From contig JAFRTJ010000001.1 of assembly GCA_017427185.1 (NCBI GenBank), positions 1 to 35,806 on the forward strand: DNA of 35,806 nucleotides, read 5' to 3'. The stretch comes from Bacteroidaceae bacterium (GTDB lineage Bacteria > Bacteroidota > Bacteroidia > Bacteroidales > Bacteroidaceae). Within the stretch, counting starts at the first letter, position 1. Every line of letters begins with the position of its first letter. Shown in pieces: positions 26,398 to 32,851 of the stretch. The position numbers were made by a program, and so were the translations under genes. The notes beneath the pieces are model-generated. The model was not told the origin of the DNA. It searched no databases and saw only the letters and a program-made list of their open reading frames with translations.

Positions 26398-27024
26398 ATG
26401 GAACATATGATAAGTTTGTTTGTCCGCTCCATCTTTGTGGACAATATGATATTCGCCTTCTTCTTGGGTATGTGTTCTTATCTGGCCGTATCCAAGACAG
26501 TCAAGACAGCATTCGGCTTGGGTATCGCAGTAACCTTCGTACTGTTGGTTACCGTCCCCGTCGACTATGCGCTGCAGACCTATATACTGGGTCCTGATGC
26601 TTTGGTCAAAGGCGTCGATCTCACCTTCCTGGCCTTCATTCTGTTCATTGCAGTCATTGCAGGTATTGTGCAGTTGGTCGAGATGATTGTCGAGCGTTTC
26701 AGTCCCTCTCTTTATGCGTCATTGGGTATCTTCTTGCCTCTGATCGCTGTAAACTGTGCCATCATGGGTGCTTCCTTGTTCATGCAGCAGCGTGTCACGA
26801 TGGAGCCCACTAATGCGCAGTTCATTGGCGGTTTTGGCGATGCCATTGCTTACGCGTTGGGTAGTGGTATTGGATGGTTGCTCGCCATCGTAGGTTTGGC
26901 AGCCATACGTGAGAAAATGGCTTATACTGATGTCCCCAAGCCTCTTCAGGGACTTGGCATCACCTTCATTACCGTAGGTCTGATGGCATTGGCATTCATG
27001 TGCTTTAGTGGACTCAACATCTAA
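26398..27024 (+). CDS. nqrE: Na+-translocating NADH:quinone oxidoreductase subunit E
   Basis: A 208-aa integral membrane subunit homologous to Nqr[13 protein letters not shown] (Cys26) and [10 protein letters not shown] (Cys120) are at exactly the positions of the NqrE cysteines that bind the intramembrane 2Fe-2S cluster with NqrD in V. cholerae. [19 protein letters not shown] is typical. It is separated from nqrD by the 440-bp inserted cassette, so its expression depends on read-through or on processing of that region. nqrF follows after 20 bp. Confidence 0.96.
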   Translation: MEHMISLFVRSIFVDNMIFAFFLGMCSYLAVSKTVKTAFGLGIAVTFVLLVTVPVDYALQTYILGPDALVKGVDLTFLAFILFIAVIAGIVQLVEMIVERFSPSLYASLGIFLPLIAVNCAIMGASLFMQQRVTMEPTNAQFIGGFGDAIAYALGSGIGWLLAIVGLAAIREKMAYTDVPKPLQGLGITFITVGLMALAFMCFSGLNI

Positions 27025-27044
27025 ATTAAATCGTAAATCAGATT

Positions 27045-28334
27045 ATGGATATGAATTTAATTTTGACGAGCATTGGCGTATTTCTGGTGATCATCATCGT
27101 GTTGGTTGCCATCCTGCTCGTAGCTAAGGCTTATTTGTCACCCAGTGGCAATGTGAATATATCGATAAATGGCAAGGACACCATCTCAGTGCCCCAGGGA
27201 GCCTCATTGCTCTCCACCCTTTCCCAGGAAGGCATCTTCCTTCCCAGCGCCTGCGGTGGTAAGGGTTCCTGCGGTCAATGTAAGGTTCAGGTTGTAGAAG
27301 GCGGTGGCGACATTCTTGACTCAGAGAAGGGCCATTTCACCCGCAAGCAAGTCAAGGACCACTGGCGTCTGGGTTGCCAGTGCAAAGTCAAGGGCGATCT
27401 TAGCATCAAGGTCGACGACAGCGTGATGGGCGTCAAGGAATGGGAGTGCACCGTTATTGGCAACAAGAACGTGGCAACCTTCATCAAGGAGTACAAAGTG
27501 GCCCTGCCTCCTGGCGAGCACATGGACTTCGAGCCTGGTTCGTACGCACAGATCAAGATTCCAGCATTCGACTGCATCGATTACGACAAGGACTTCGACA
27601 AGAGTCTCATTGGCGACACCTATCTGCCCGCATGGGAGAAGTTCGGACTGTTCCCCCTCAAGTGCGTGAACCCTGAACCCACCATCCGTGCATACTCAAT
27701 GGCCAACTATCCAGACGAGGGCGACATCATCACACTCAACGTGCGTATTGCCACTCCTCCCTTCAAGCCCAAGGACCAGGGACCAGGCTTCATGGACGTG
27801 AACCCAGGTATCGCCTCTTCCTATATCTTCTCGCTGAAACCAGGCGACAAGGTCATCATGAGCGGCCCCTACGGAGAGTTCCGTCCCCAGTACGGCACAG
27901 GTCGCGAAATGATATGGGTAGGCGGTGGTGCCGGTATGGCTCCCCTGCGCGCTCAGATCATGCACATGCTCAAGGGTCACGGTGTCAAGGACGAAGACCG
28001 TCAGCGCCCCATGCACTACTTCTATGGTGCACGCGCGCTGGAGGAAATCCCCTTCCTCGACGACTTCCTGCAGTTGGAGAAAGACTTCCCCAACTTCCAC
28101 TTCCATCTGGCTCTCGACCGTCCAGATCCCAAGGCCGACGCAGCAGGCATCCAGTACACGCCAGGCTTCGTAGCACCTGTCATGGGCGACACCTATCTCA
28201 AAGCACACGAGGCACCTGAAGACTGCGAATACTACCTCTGCGGACCTCCAATGATGGCCAAGACCGTGCTCGACCTCTTGCACTCTCTCGGCGTAGAGGA
28301 CGACATGATACGCTTCGACAACTTCGGTGGCTAA
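27045..28334 (+). CDS. nqrF: Na+-translocating NADH:quinone oxidoreductase subunit F (NADH dehydrogenase)
   Basis: A 429-aa electron-entry subunit. An N-terminal helix (about 5-28) anchors a ferredoxin-like 2Fe-2S domain with Cys70, Cys76, Cys79 and Cys111 (ACGGKGSCGQCK ... LGCQCK). Next is the ferredoxin-NADP reductase-like half: the FAD motif RAYSMANYP, then the NADH-binding GGGAGMAPLRAQI and YYLCGPPMMAKTV. It ends FDNFGG, the usual C-terminus with an aromatic residue near the flavin. NADH reduces FAD and then the 2Fe-2S centre, which passes electrons to the NqrD/E cluster. It is the last gene of the operon, with a terminator 48 bp downstream. Confidence 0.97.
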   Translation: MDMNLILTSIGVFLVIIIVLVAILLVAKAYLSPSGNVNISINGKDTISVPQGASLLSTLSQEGIFLPSACGGKGSCGQCKVQVVEGGGDILDSEKGHFTRKQVKDHWRLGCQCKVKGDLSIKVDDSVMGVKEWECTVIGNKNVATFIKEYKVALPPGEHMDFEPGSYAQIKIPAFDCIDYDKDFDKSLIGDTYLPAWEKFGLFPLKCVNPEPTIRAYSMANYPDEGDIITLNVRIATPPFKPKDQGPGFMDVNPGIASSYIFSLKPGDKVIMSGPYGEFRPQYGTGREMIWVGGGAGMAPLRAQIMHMLKGHGVKDEDRQRPMHYFYGARALEEIPFLDDFLQLEKDFPNFHFHLALDRPDPKADAAGIQYTPGFVAPVMGDTYLKAHEAPEDCEYYLCGPPMMAKTVLDLLHSLGVEDDMIRFDNFGG

Positions 28335-28381
28335 CCATTCCGCCGTTGATTTTAATAACCTTTTAATCGCATCTTGCAATG

Positions 28382-28421
28382 AGAGACCCGTTCCTTCTGG
28401 AGTGGGTCTCTTTTTCTTTTT
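28382..28421 (+). terminator. Rho-independent terminator of the nqr operon
   Basis: AGAGACCC (28382-28389) pairs perfectly with GGGTCTCT (28404-28411), followed by TTTTCTTTTT. This is a strong intrinsic terminator and marks the end of the core region before the accessory block. Confidence 0.9.
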
Positions 28422-28478
28422 ATAGCGAAAGGTAACCTCAGTGGAAGAGAGAGATTTTTGTGGATTTCGCTGAGTGCT

Positions 28479-28524
28479 GAGGAAAAGAAAACCGCCAGAT
28501 CATCACGTATGGACTTTCTGGCAG
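28479..28524 (-). terminator. Rho-independent terminator of the primase operon
   Basis: Read on the minus strand, CTGCCAGA (28524-28517) pairs with TCTGGCGG (28499-28492), with one T-G wobble, and is followed by TTTTCTTTTCC. It lies about 55 bp past the stop of the P-loop gene and just outside the left copy of the 43-bp repeat. Confidence 0.7.
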
Positions 28525-28537
28525 TTGTAGTGAAAGT

Positions 28538-28580
28538 ATATGCAAAAATACTGATGCAATTTGCAACGTTGCAACGTTTT
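28538..28580 (-). repeat. Left copy of the 43-bp inverted repeat
   Basis: Its reverse complement matches 35706-35748 at 39 of 43 positions, including the 20-bp identical run GTTGCAACGTTGCAAATTGC. It contains the 14-bp palindrome TTGCAACGTTGCAA and sits inside a wider dyad (AAAATACTGA at 28545-28554; TCAG and GTATTTT at 28584-28600). It overlaps the last two bases of the P-loop gene's stop codon. Confidence 0.85.
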
Positions 28581-30549
28581 ACGTCAGCTTGCGGTATTTT
28601 CCCTTGTCTTTGCCCGAACGGATTTTCTGGATAAGTCCATCGTCGCATAGTCGCTTGATACGGCTGCGGATACTGTTTTGACATCCTTGGTAGCCGTATT
28701 CGCGGTCCACGTCTTCTGCGATGAACAAATCGGGCAGTCTCTGATATGCGAGGATTGTCTTCTGCTGGATTCGATGGTTTGCTGCGGCGGCTGTCTGGGT
28801 GTTCTCGTAGTGCCGCTCGGCAATGGCACCGAAGAAATGCTGCTGGAAAGTGTATTGTGCGTTACAAATCAGTAAAGCCAGTTCGCGGTCGGTCTTATCA
28901 GCCTTGAAGTCTGGACCGCATTTGAGATATTCTCCATCCTTCACCATCATGTCCCAATGACGGCTTACGATGTAGGGCAAGGCATAATTGATGGCATGCC
29001 AGCAGGGACGTTTCAGGAGGTCTTCATCGGCCAAGGACTGATTCTCTCTGGCATCATCCATGCGCCTTTCCGTCCAGTCATGCAGGGCATCACTGATATC
29101 CTTGCAAGGTATTTCTCCCTTGGTGGCATCCAGTTTGTAGGCCCATTCCTTCAGTTCCGTGTCCCTCTTGCGGTCTTCTTCGGTGTATTCACGATTCTCC
29201 ATCATCTCGAAGTTCGTGTCTCCCATAGGAACTGCCGTGATGCGACCATTCAGGCCTGTAGCGTAGTTGCTGATGTTCACCTGCTTGTCCAAGGCATGCT
29301 GGGTGCCACTGTAAACGACGTTGTAATGCACGGGCCATTCTCCCACAATGCTTGTTGCTGACTTCAGGAGGGCGCCATGCGGTTCGTTGTGGAAACCTTT
29401 CAGCCACAGCGTGTACAGCGCTGAAAAATGGCCTTTCTGCAATTGGTTGAGGGTGTTCTGCAGCTCGCTGTCAAACTGGCTTACGTGCAAGAACCATTCC
29501 TCTCCATCGATGATTTCCTTGGCATTCACTTCCGCATCCCTACAGCCCGCAGCAGAGGTCTCGGGTGGCAGACAGCGGTATATGCCTCGGGGTTCAGGGT
29601 TCTTGTTTTTGGCAGCCCCGTTCTTTTGAGCCCTTTCCGCCTTCCAGTTGTTCAAAGCGTTGATTTGTGCCTGGTCTGCTACCTTGATGGGTTCCATCAG
29701 TATCTCGTAGAGTCCGACAGCAAACCGTTTGCCTGACCCCTGACGACCGATGAGCTCCAGCAAATGGTTCATGCGGCACTTCTTGCCTGGGGCAGGCCAA
29801 AAACGATACCACATCCTTGTCATCAGATTCATGCAGAAAGCACCGCCCACGAAAAGAGCTGCAATGTAGTGCTTGCGCTGCAATCCATGGCACATCAGCT
29901 TCAGCATGGGGTAAAACCTGAAATACATCTCCACCTTCTCTCCCATTTTCTCTAGGGTTGTAACGATGTCATCGCCGCCAGCCAACTTGCCGCCCGTCTG
30001 CTGGGCACGTGCCTCTGCCACCAGTCGTGAGTATTCACGCTTCACAACCTGCTTTATGGCTCGTTGCATCTCTTTGCTTGGACGCAGCTCTGAGAGGGTT
30101 TCGCTCTCGCGTTTCTTCAGCAGTTTCTTGGCGGAATCGACGATATCATCCATCTCTTTCTCACCTCGCTCCTTGACGATATCCTGCACCCACGACAACT
30201 TCATCAGCACAATCTTCACCAAACGTTCGTCGCCATCCAGCAGTATCATCAGGTCGCAGGCCAGCTTCAGGGCGCTCTTGTGGCGAGTGTTCACAGGTGC
30301 ACCATTGGGATACATCGTGTGGATGAAGTCCAGGATGTGATGCCCGTAGAGCATCAGCATTTCCTCCAGTTCTTCGTCCGTCTGTTCCTTCGTTTGCAAA
30401 GCCGATAGAGTGGGGGACACCAGACGAGCCAACTCTTTGGGAGCATTGCCGTCGAAGTGATTCTTGGAGTTCGTGGGCTGAGTGTTGCCCTCACGGTAAG
30501 CCTGGCCAAACTTCTGGTCAAATTCATTTTGAAATAAGTCTTGTTGCAT
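28579..30549 (-). CDS. P-loop, winged-helix replication protein partnered with primase (VirE/DUF3987-like helicase role likely)
   Basis: A 656-aa protein. An all-helical N-terminal half (about 60-250) precedes a Walker A-like GRQGSGKRF (268-276), where Arg replaces the usual Ser/Thr after Lys. A mixed region with HVSQFDSEL, NVVYSGTQHAL and NGRITAVPMG follows. The last about 60 residues form a winged helix-turn-helix (AEDVDREYGYQGCQNSIRSRIKRLCDDGLI). This layout resembles the proteins found with BT4734-like primases in Bacteroidetes mobile regions. The start is the ATG at 30549, 1 nt after the primase stop; the frame remains open to 30762, but that part only shadows the primase gene. A helicase role is inferred from context and the P-loop, and I cannot identify Walker B with confidence. 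Confidence 0.75.
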   Translation of the reverse strand: MQQDLFQNEFDQKFGQAYREGNTQPTNSKNHFDGNAPKELARLVSPTLSALQTKEQTDEELEEMLMLYGHHILDFIHTMYPNGAPVNTRHKSALKLACDLMILLDGDERLVKIVLMKLSWVQDIVKERGEKEMDDIVDSAKKLLKKRESETLSELRPSKEMQRAIKQVVKREYSRLVAEARAQQTGGKLAGGDDIVTTLEKMGEKVEMYFRFYPMLKLMCHGLQRKHYIAALFVGGAFCMNLMTRMWYRFWPAPGKKCRMNHLLELIGRQGSGKRFAVGLYEILMEPIKVADQAQINALNNWKAERAQKNGAAKNKNPEPRGIYRCLPPETSAAGCRDAEVNAKEIIDGEEWFLHVSQFDSELQNTLNQLQKGHFSALYTLWLKGFHNEPHGALLKSATSIVGEWPVHYNVVYSGTQHALDKQVNISNYATGLNGRITAVPMGDTNFEMMENREYTEEDRKRDTELKEWAYKLDATKGEIPCKDISDALHDWTERRMDDARENQSLADEDLLKRPCWHAINYALPYIVSRHWDMMVKDGEYLKCGPDFKADKTDRELALLICNAQYTFQQHFFGAIAERHYENTQTAAAANHRIQQKTILAYQRLPDLFIAEDVDREYGYQGCQNSIRSRIKRLCDDGLIQKIRSGKDKGKYRKLT

Positions 30550-30550
30550 A

Positions 30551-31252
30551 CTATTGATTATTAGAGTTAAACAAATTTTCTTCGTCGATGAAATAGATGT
30601 CCTCGCGTTGAGGGCAGTAAGAGATGCGTGTGGCATCGATGCAAGAGTCGTCCACCACAGGCTTTCCCGTAGAGCCAAGTACGCCCATGAGATGGAGGTC
30701 GCGAGCCAGGCAAATCTGGTTGTCAGCGATGTTTCCAAGCTCCGTTCTCCATTCGCAGACAAGCCTGAGACCGTAGCCTGAGGATGTCTTGTGTGCCAAC
30801 CTTACCTTCCAGGGAAAGTCTTCCGCCAACGCTCGCTTGTACACCTCCTCTGGGTCGCAAGTCAGGTGGTCGGCATCGAACATGAACAGTCCACTCAGGT
30901 GCTTAATCTCCGCTTGTTTGCGCTGGGTGCCCTCGAACTCTGTGACGCCGAAGATGAAGCACGGCAGCGATGATTTCAGCGAGTTCGTCCATTGCAACAG
31001 CTTTTCTGCCGTAGTCAGGGTTGCGAAGTTTTTCTCCCCTTGCTTCTTCGAGCAGAATTGCATGAACTCGCGTTCCTGAGTGAAACTGTCTAGGGACAGC
31101 CCCCCGCGGATAGCCTTGTCTACAGCCCTGCGCAGCTCTATTTTCCGTGCCACCTTGGGGGCGTCTACACGCTTGTTGAACACTGTGGGGGTGCAGGGAA
31201 CGCACTTGCCCCAAAACTGGTTCTCCTGAAAAACGAATCTAAAATCTTCCAT
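30551..31252 (-). CDS. BT4734-like (VirE N-terminal) archaeo-eukaryotic-type primase
   Basis: A 233-aa protein matching the BT4734-like family of the archaeo-eukaryotic primase superfamily. Metal-binding D126-x-D128 is in GLFMFDADHL. The nucleotide-binding segment TSSGYGLRLVCEW is at 156-168. The third acidic site lies around D201-D206 in VVDDSCIDATRISYCP. The conserved end YFIDEENLF is also present. All catalytic positions appear intact, so primer synthesis is plausible. It is separated from the 166-aa gene by 6 bp and from the P-loop gene by 1 bp, giving a three-gene replication operon. In many relatives primase and helicase parts are fused; here they are separate frames. Confidence 0.8.
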   Translation of the reverse strand: MEDFRFVFQENQFWGKCVPCTPTVFNKRVDAPKVARKIELRRAVDKAIRGGLSLDSFTQEREFMQFCSKKQGEKNFATLTTAEKLLQWTNSLKSSLPCFIFGVTEFEGTQRKQAEIKHLSGLFMFDADHLTCDPEEVYKRALAEDFPWKVRLAHKTSSGYGLRLVCEWRTELGNIADNQICLARDLHLMGVLGSTGKPVVDDSCIDATRISYCPQREDIYFIDEENLFNSNNQ

Positions 31253-31258
31253 AATACA

Positions 31259-31759
31259 TTATTTATTTATTGGTTTACAGATTTCGTCGCGGTATCGGCC
31301 GATGCAGCGCCCCATATCGGCTTGTACTTGCAGCAGTTGGCGCTCTATCAGAGGGGAGCACTCCAGGCGTGCCAGGATGCTGACCTCACCCTTCTGTGTG
31401 TCCAGCCACACCTTCAGCGAAGAGCCATCGTCGTAGAGCATACGTCCCTCTGAGCCCTCAGGCATCTGCGGCATCTCCTTGCGCTCCCCAGCGGTCAGTT
31501 TCAGGAAGTGCTGGAACATCTCTCCCACGGGGTCCACGCTCGAGGCGTCCACGTTGAGGTGGAGGCTGTAGCTGCTCTCCTTCTCCCCTTCGCTCTTGTA
31601 GAAGCTGGAGTTGCCCAGCTGCTTGATCATCCTTCTGTTACTCTCGCGTGTGCCTGTGGGGATGAATTCAGCATATCCGTTTTCCCACTTGTTCATTTTG
31701 CCCTTCAAAGTCTCGTTAGGCTTCGTCTTTGGGCGAGTTAGAAAAATTGCTTTTGTCAT
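31259..31759 (-). CDS. Unrecognised protein, first gene of the primase operon
   Basis: A 166-aa, soluble, charged protein with no signal peptide or membrane segment. I recognise no family. Visible parts are a basic N-terminus (LTRPKTKPNETLKGKMNKW), a central patch SYSLHLNVDASSVDPVG, the strand-like GSSLKVWLDTQKGEVSILARLE and a C-terminal helix LLQVQADMGRCIGRYRDEIC. The ATG at 31759 follows a good promoter by about 58 bp, and the primase starts 6 bp after the stop. By position it may be a replication accessory or regulator. Confidence 0.7.
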   Translation of the reverse strand: MTKAIFLTRPKTKPNETLKGKMNKWENGYAEFIPTGTRESNRRMIKQLGNSSFYKSEGEKESSYSLHLNVDASSVDPVGEMFQHFLKLTAGERKEMPQMPEGSEGRMLYDDGSSLKVWLDTQKGEVSILARLECSPLIERQLLQVQADMGRCIGRYRDEICKPINK

Positions 31760-31816
31760 AACTGTACATTATTATATGTTAATTATTCATGTCGCGGATC
31801 GTTTCTTAATCCGATG

Positions 31817-31848
31817 CAAAGTTACGGCATTTATATAGGGATAACTAA
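31817..31848 (-). promoter_or_regulatory. Promoter of the primase operon
   Basis: On the minus strand TAACTTTG (31824-31817) is a consensus -7 box. TTAG (31848-31845), a one-mismatch -33 element, lies 20 bp upstream. The iteron-like array begins 24 bp further upstream. Confidence 0.55.
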
Positions 31849-31871
31849 CAGAAAATGAAGTATTTCCAATC

Positions 31872-31940
31872 GTGCAAATAAATACAAATAAATACAAATG
31901 CAGCACAAGGATTTGTGCAAATCGTACAAATCGTGCAAAT
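31872..31940 (+). repeat. Iteron-like array of six RTRCAAAT repeats
   Basis: GTGCAAAT at 31872, then ATACAAAT at 31882 and 31892, form a triplet with 10-bp spacing. GTGCAAAT at 31915, GTACAAAT at 31924 and GTGCAAAT at 31933 form a second triplet with 9-bp spacing. ATTTGTGCAAAT at 31911-31922 is also an inverted repeat. This 204-bp gap (31760-31963) contains the only operator- or origin-like structure inside the accessory block. Confidence 0.7.
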
Positions 31941-31963
31941 AAAAAAAAAGCAGCAACTTGTCG

Positions 31964-32845
31964 TTACTGCCTTTGTCTCATAGCTGTGTTATAGTTTGAC
32001 TCTGTACCCTCGTATAGCTTCGCGGCATGAAGAATCCTCCACAAATCTCTTCTACATGATTTTAGTGAGATTTTGTTGTCTTTTACCCATTCAGCAACAA
32101 TATCTGCTATCTCTGTGTCCTTCAAGCCACGAATCTTCTCGAGGAAGTCTTTAGCTACTTGTTCATCTTCATAGCACAGGTGCGAGAGGAGTTCCACAAT
32201 CCAATCTTCTTTTTTTACCTCAGGTTGCTCTATGTTCTGGTTCTGACATTCCTCCAGTTGCTTCCTCAGTTCCGCGTTCTCAGCCTTCAGTTCCTTGTTC
32301 TCAGCCTCCAGTTCCTTGATGCGAGCCTGAAGATGTTCTAAATCATCTGGGTCTTCGATCTCTTCGCCAGTTTTGACTGAATGAGAGCCCTTTTCCAATA
32401 ACATCTTATTATCTTCTTCGGTGTCACAGATGGCATCAATATCTTCCTCGGACATTTCTTCGGGCTGATTCTTTTCCAACTCCTCTATTCTTGCTTCCAA
32501 TTCCTTTATTTTTCTTCCTTTGTCAGTTGGTATCCTGTCCTCGGTTATTAGAATTCCACATTCTATGTCAAGTTTCATCTGAATGAAATATTCTGGATAT
32601 GTTTCCGAAGAATGGGGAGACATTCCCCAGAACATGTTTTCTGATAGCTTCCATTCTTTATAGGCATTTCTTAATACTTTTAGTATTCTTCGTTGCTCAT
32701 TTGTGGTATCCCCCTTACATACCATATACATGACTAAAGATTTATCGAATCTATCTGTCAATCTCACCAAAACATCAGAACTCATGTTTTCGATTAAGGA
32801 AACGTCAAGCCTCTTTATCCTTTCTAACAATTCTTCGAGTGTCAT
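31964..32845 (-). CDS. Unrecognised coiled-coil protein downstream of the type IIG enzyme
   Basis: A 293-aa soluble protein. The N-terminal helical domain is about 1-100 (MTLEELLERIKRLDVSLIEN; KLSENMFWGMSPHSSETYPEYF). A coiled coil at about 108-122 and a longer one at about 170-200 (LQARIKELEAENKELKAENA) flank a very acidic linker. A C-terminal globular helical domain covers about 212-293 (WIVELLSHLCYEDEQVAKDFLEKI ... LKSCRRDLWRILHAAKLYEG). I do not recognise the family. It starts 6 bp after the stop of the restriction-modification gene, so both are probably one transcript. A role as accessory or control factor for that enzyme is possible but unsupported by motif. Confidence 0.75.
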   Translation of the reverse strand: MTLEELLERIKRLDVSLIENMSSDVLVRLTDRFDKSLVMYMVCKGDTTNEQRRILKVLRNAYKEWKLSENMFWGMSPHSSETYPEYFIQMKLDIECGILITEDRIPTDKGRKIKELEARIEELEKNQPEEMSEEDIDAICDTEEDNKMLLEKGSHSVKTGEEIEDPDDLEHLQARIKELEAENKELKAENAELRKQLEECQNQNIEQPEVKKEDWIVELLSHLCYEDEQVAKDFLEKIRGLKDTEIADIVAEWVKDNKISLKSCRRDLWRILHAAKLYEGTESNYNTAMRQRQ

Positions 32846-32851
32846 CTTGTT

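Noticed and set aside
21990..28334. Rnf complex instead of NQR
   Set aside because: The first subunit lacks the RnfC CxxC iron-sulfur motifs, no RnfB is present, and the last subunit is a clear NqrF with ferredoxin, FAD and NADH motifs.
28352..28684. Minus-strand 110-codon frame between nqrF and the P-loop gene
   Set aside because: It crosses two terminator hairpins and the 43-bp repeat and has no family feature.
30550..30762. N-terminal extension of the P-loop protein by 71 codons
   Set aside because: It overlaps the primase gene in another frame, and the ATG one base after the primase stop is the natural start.
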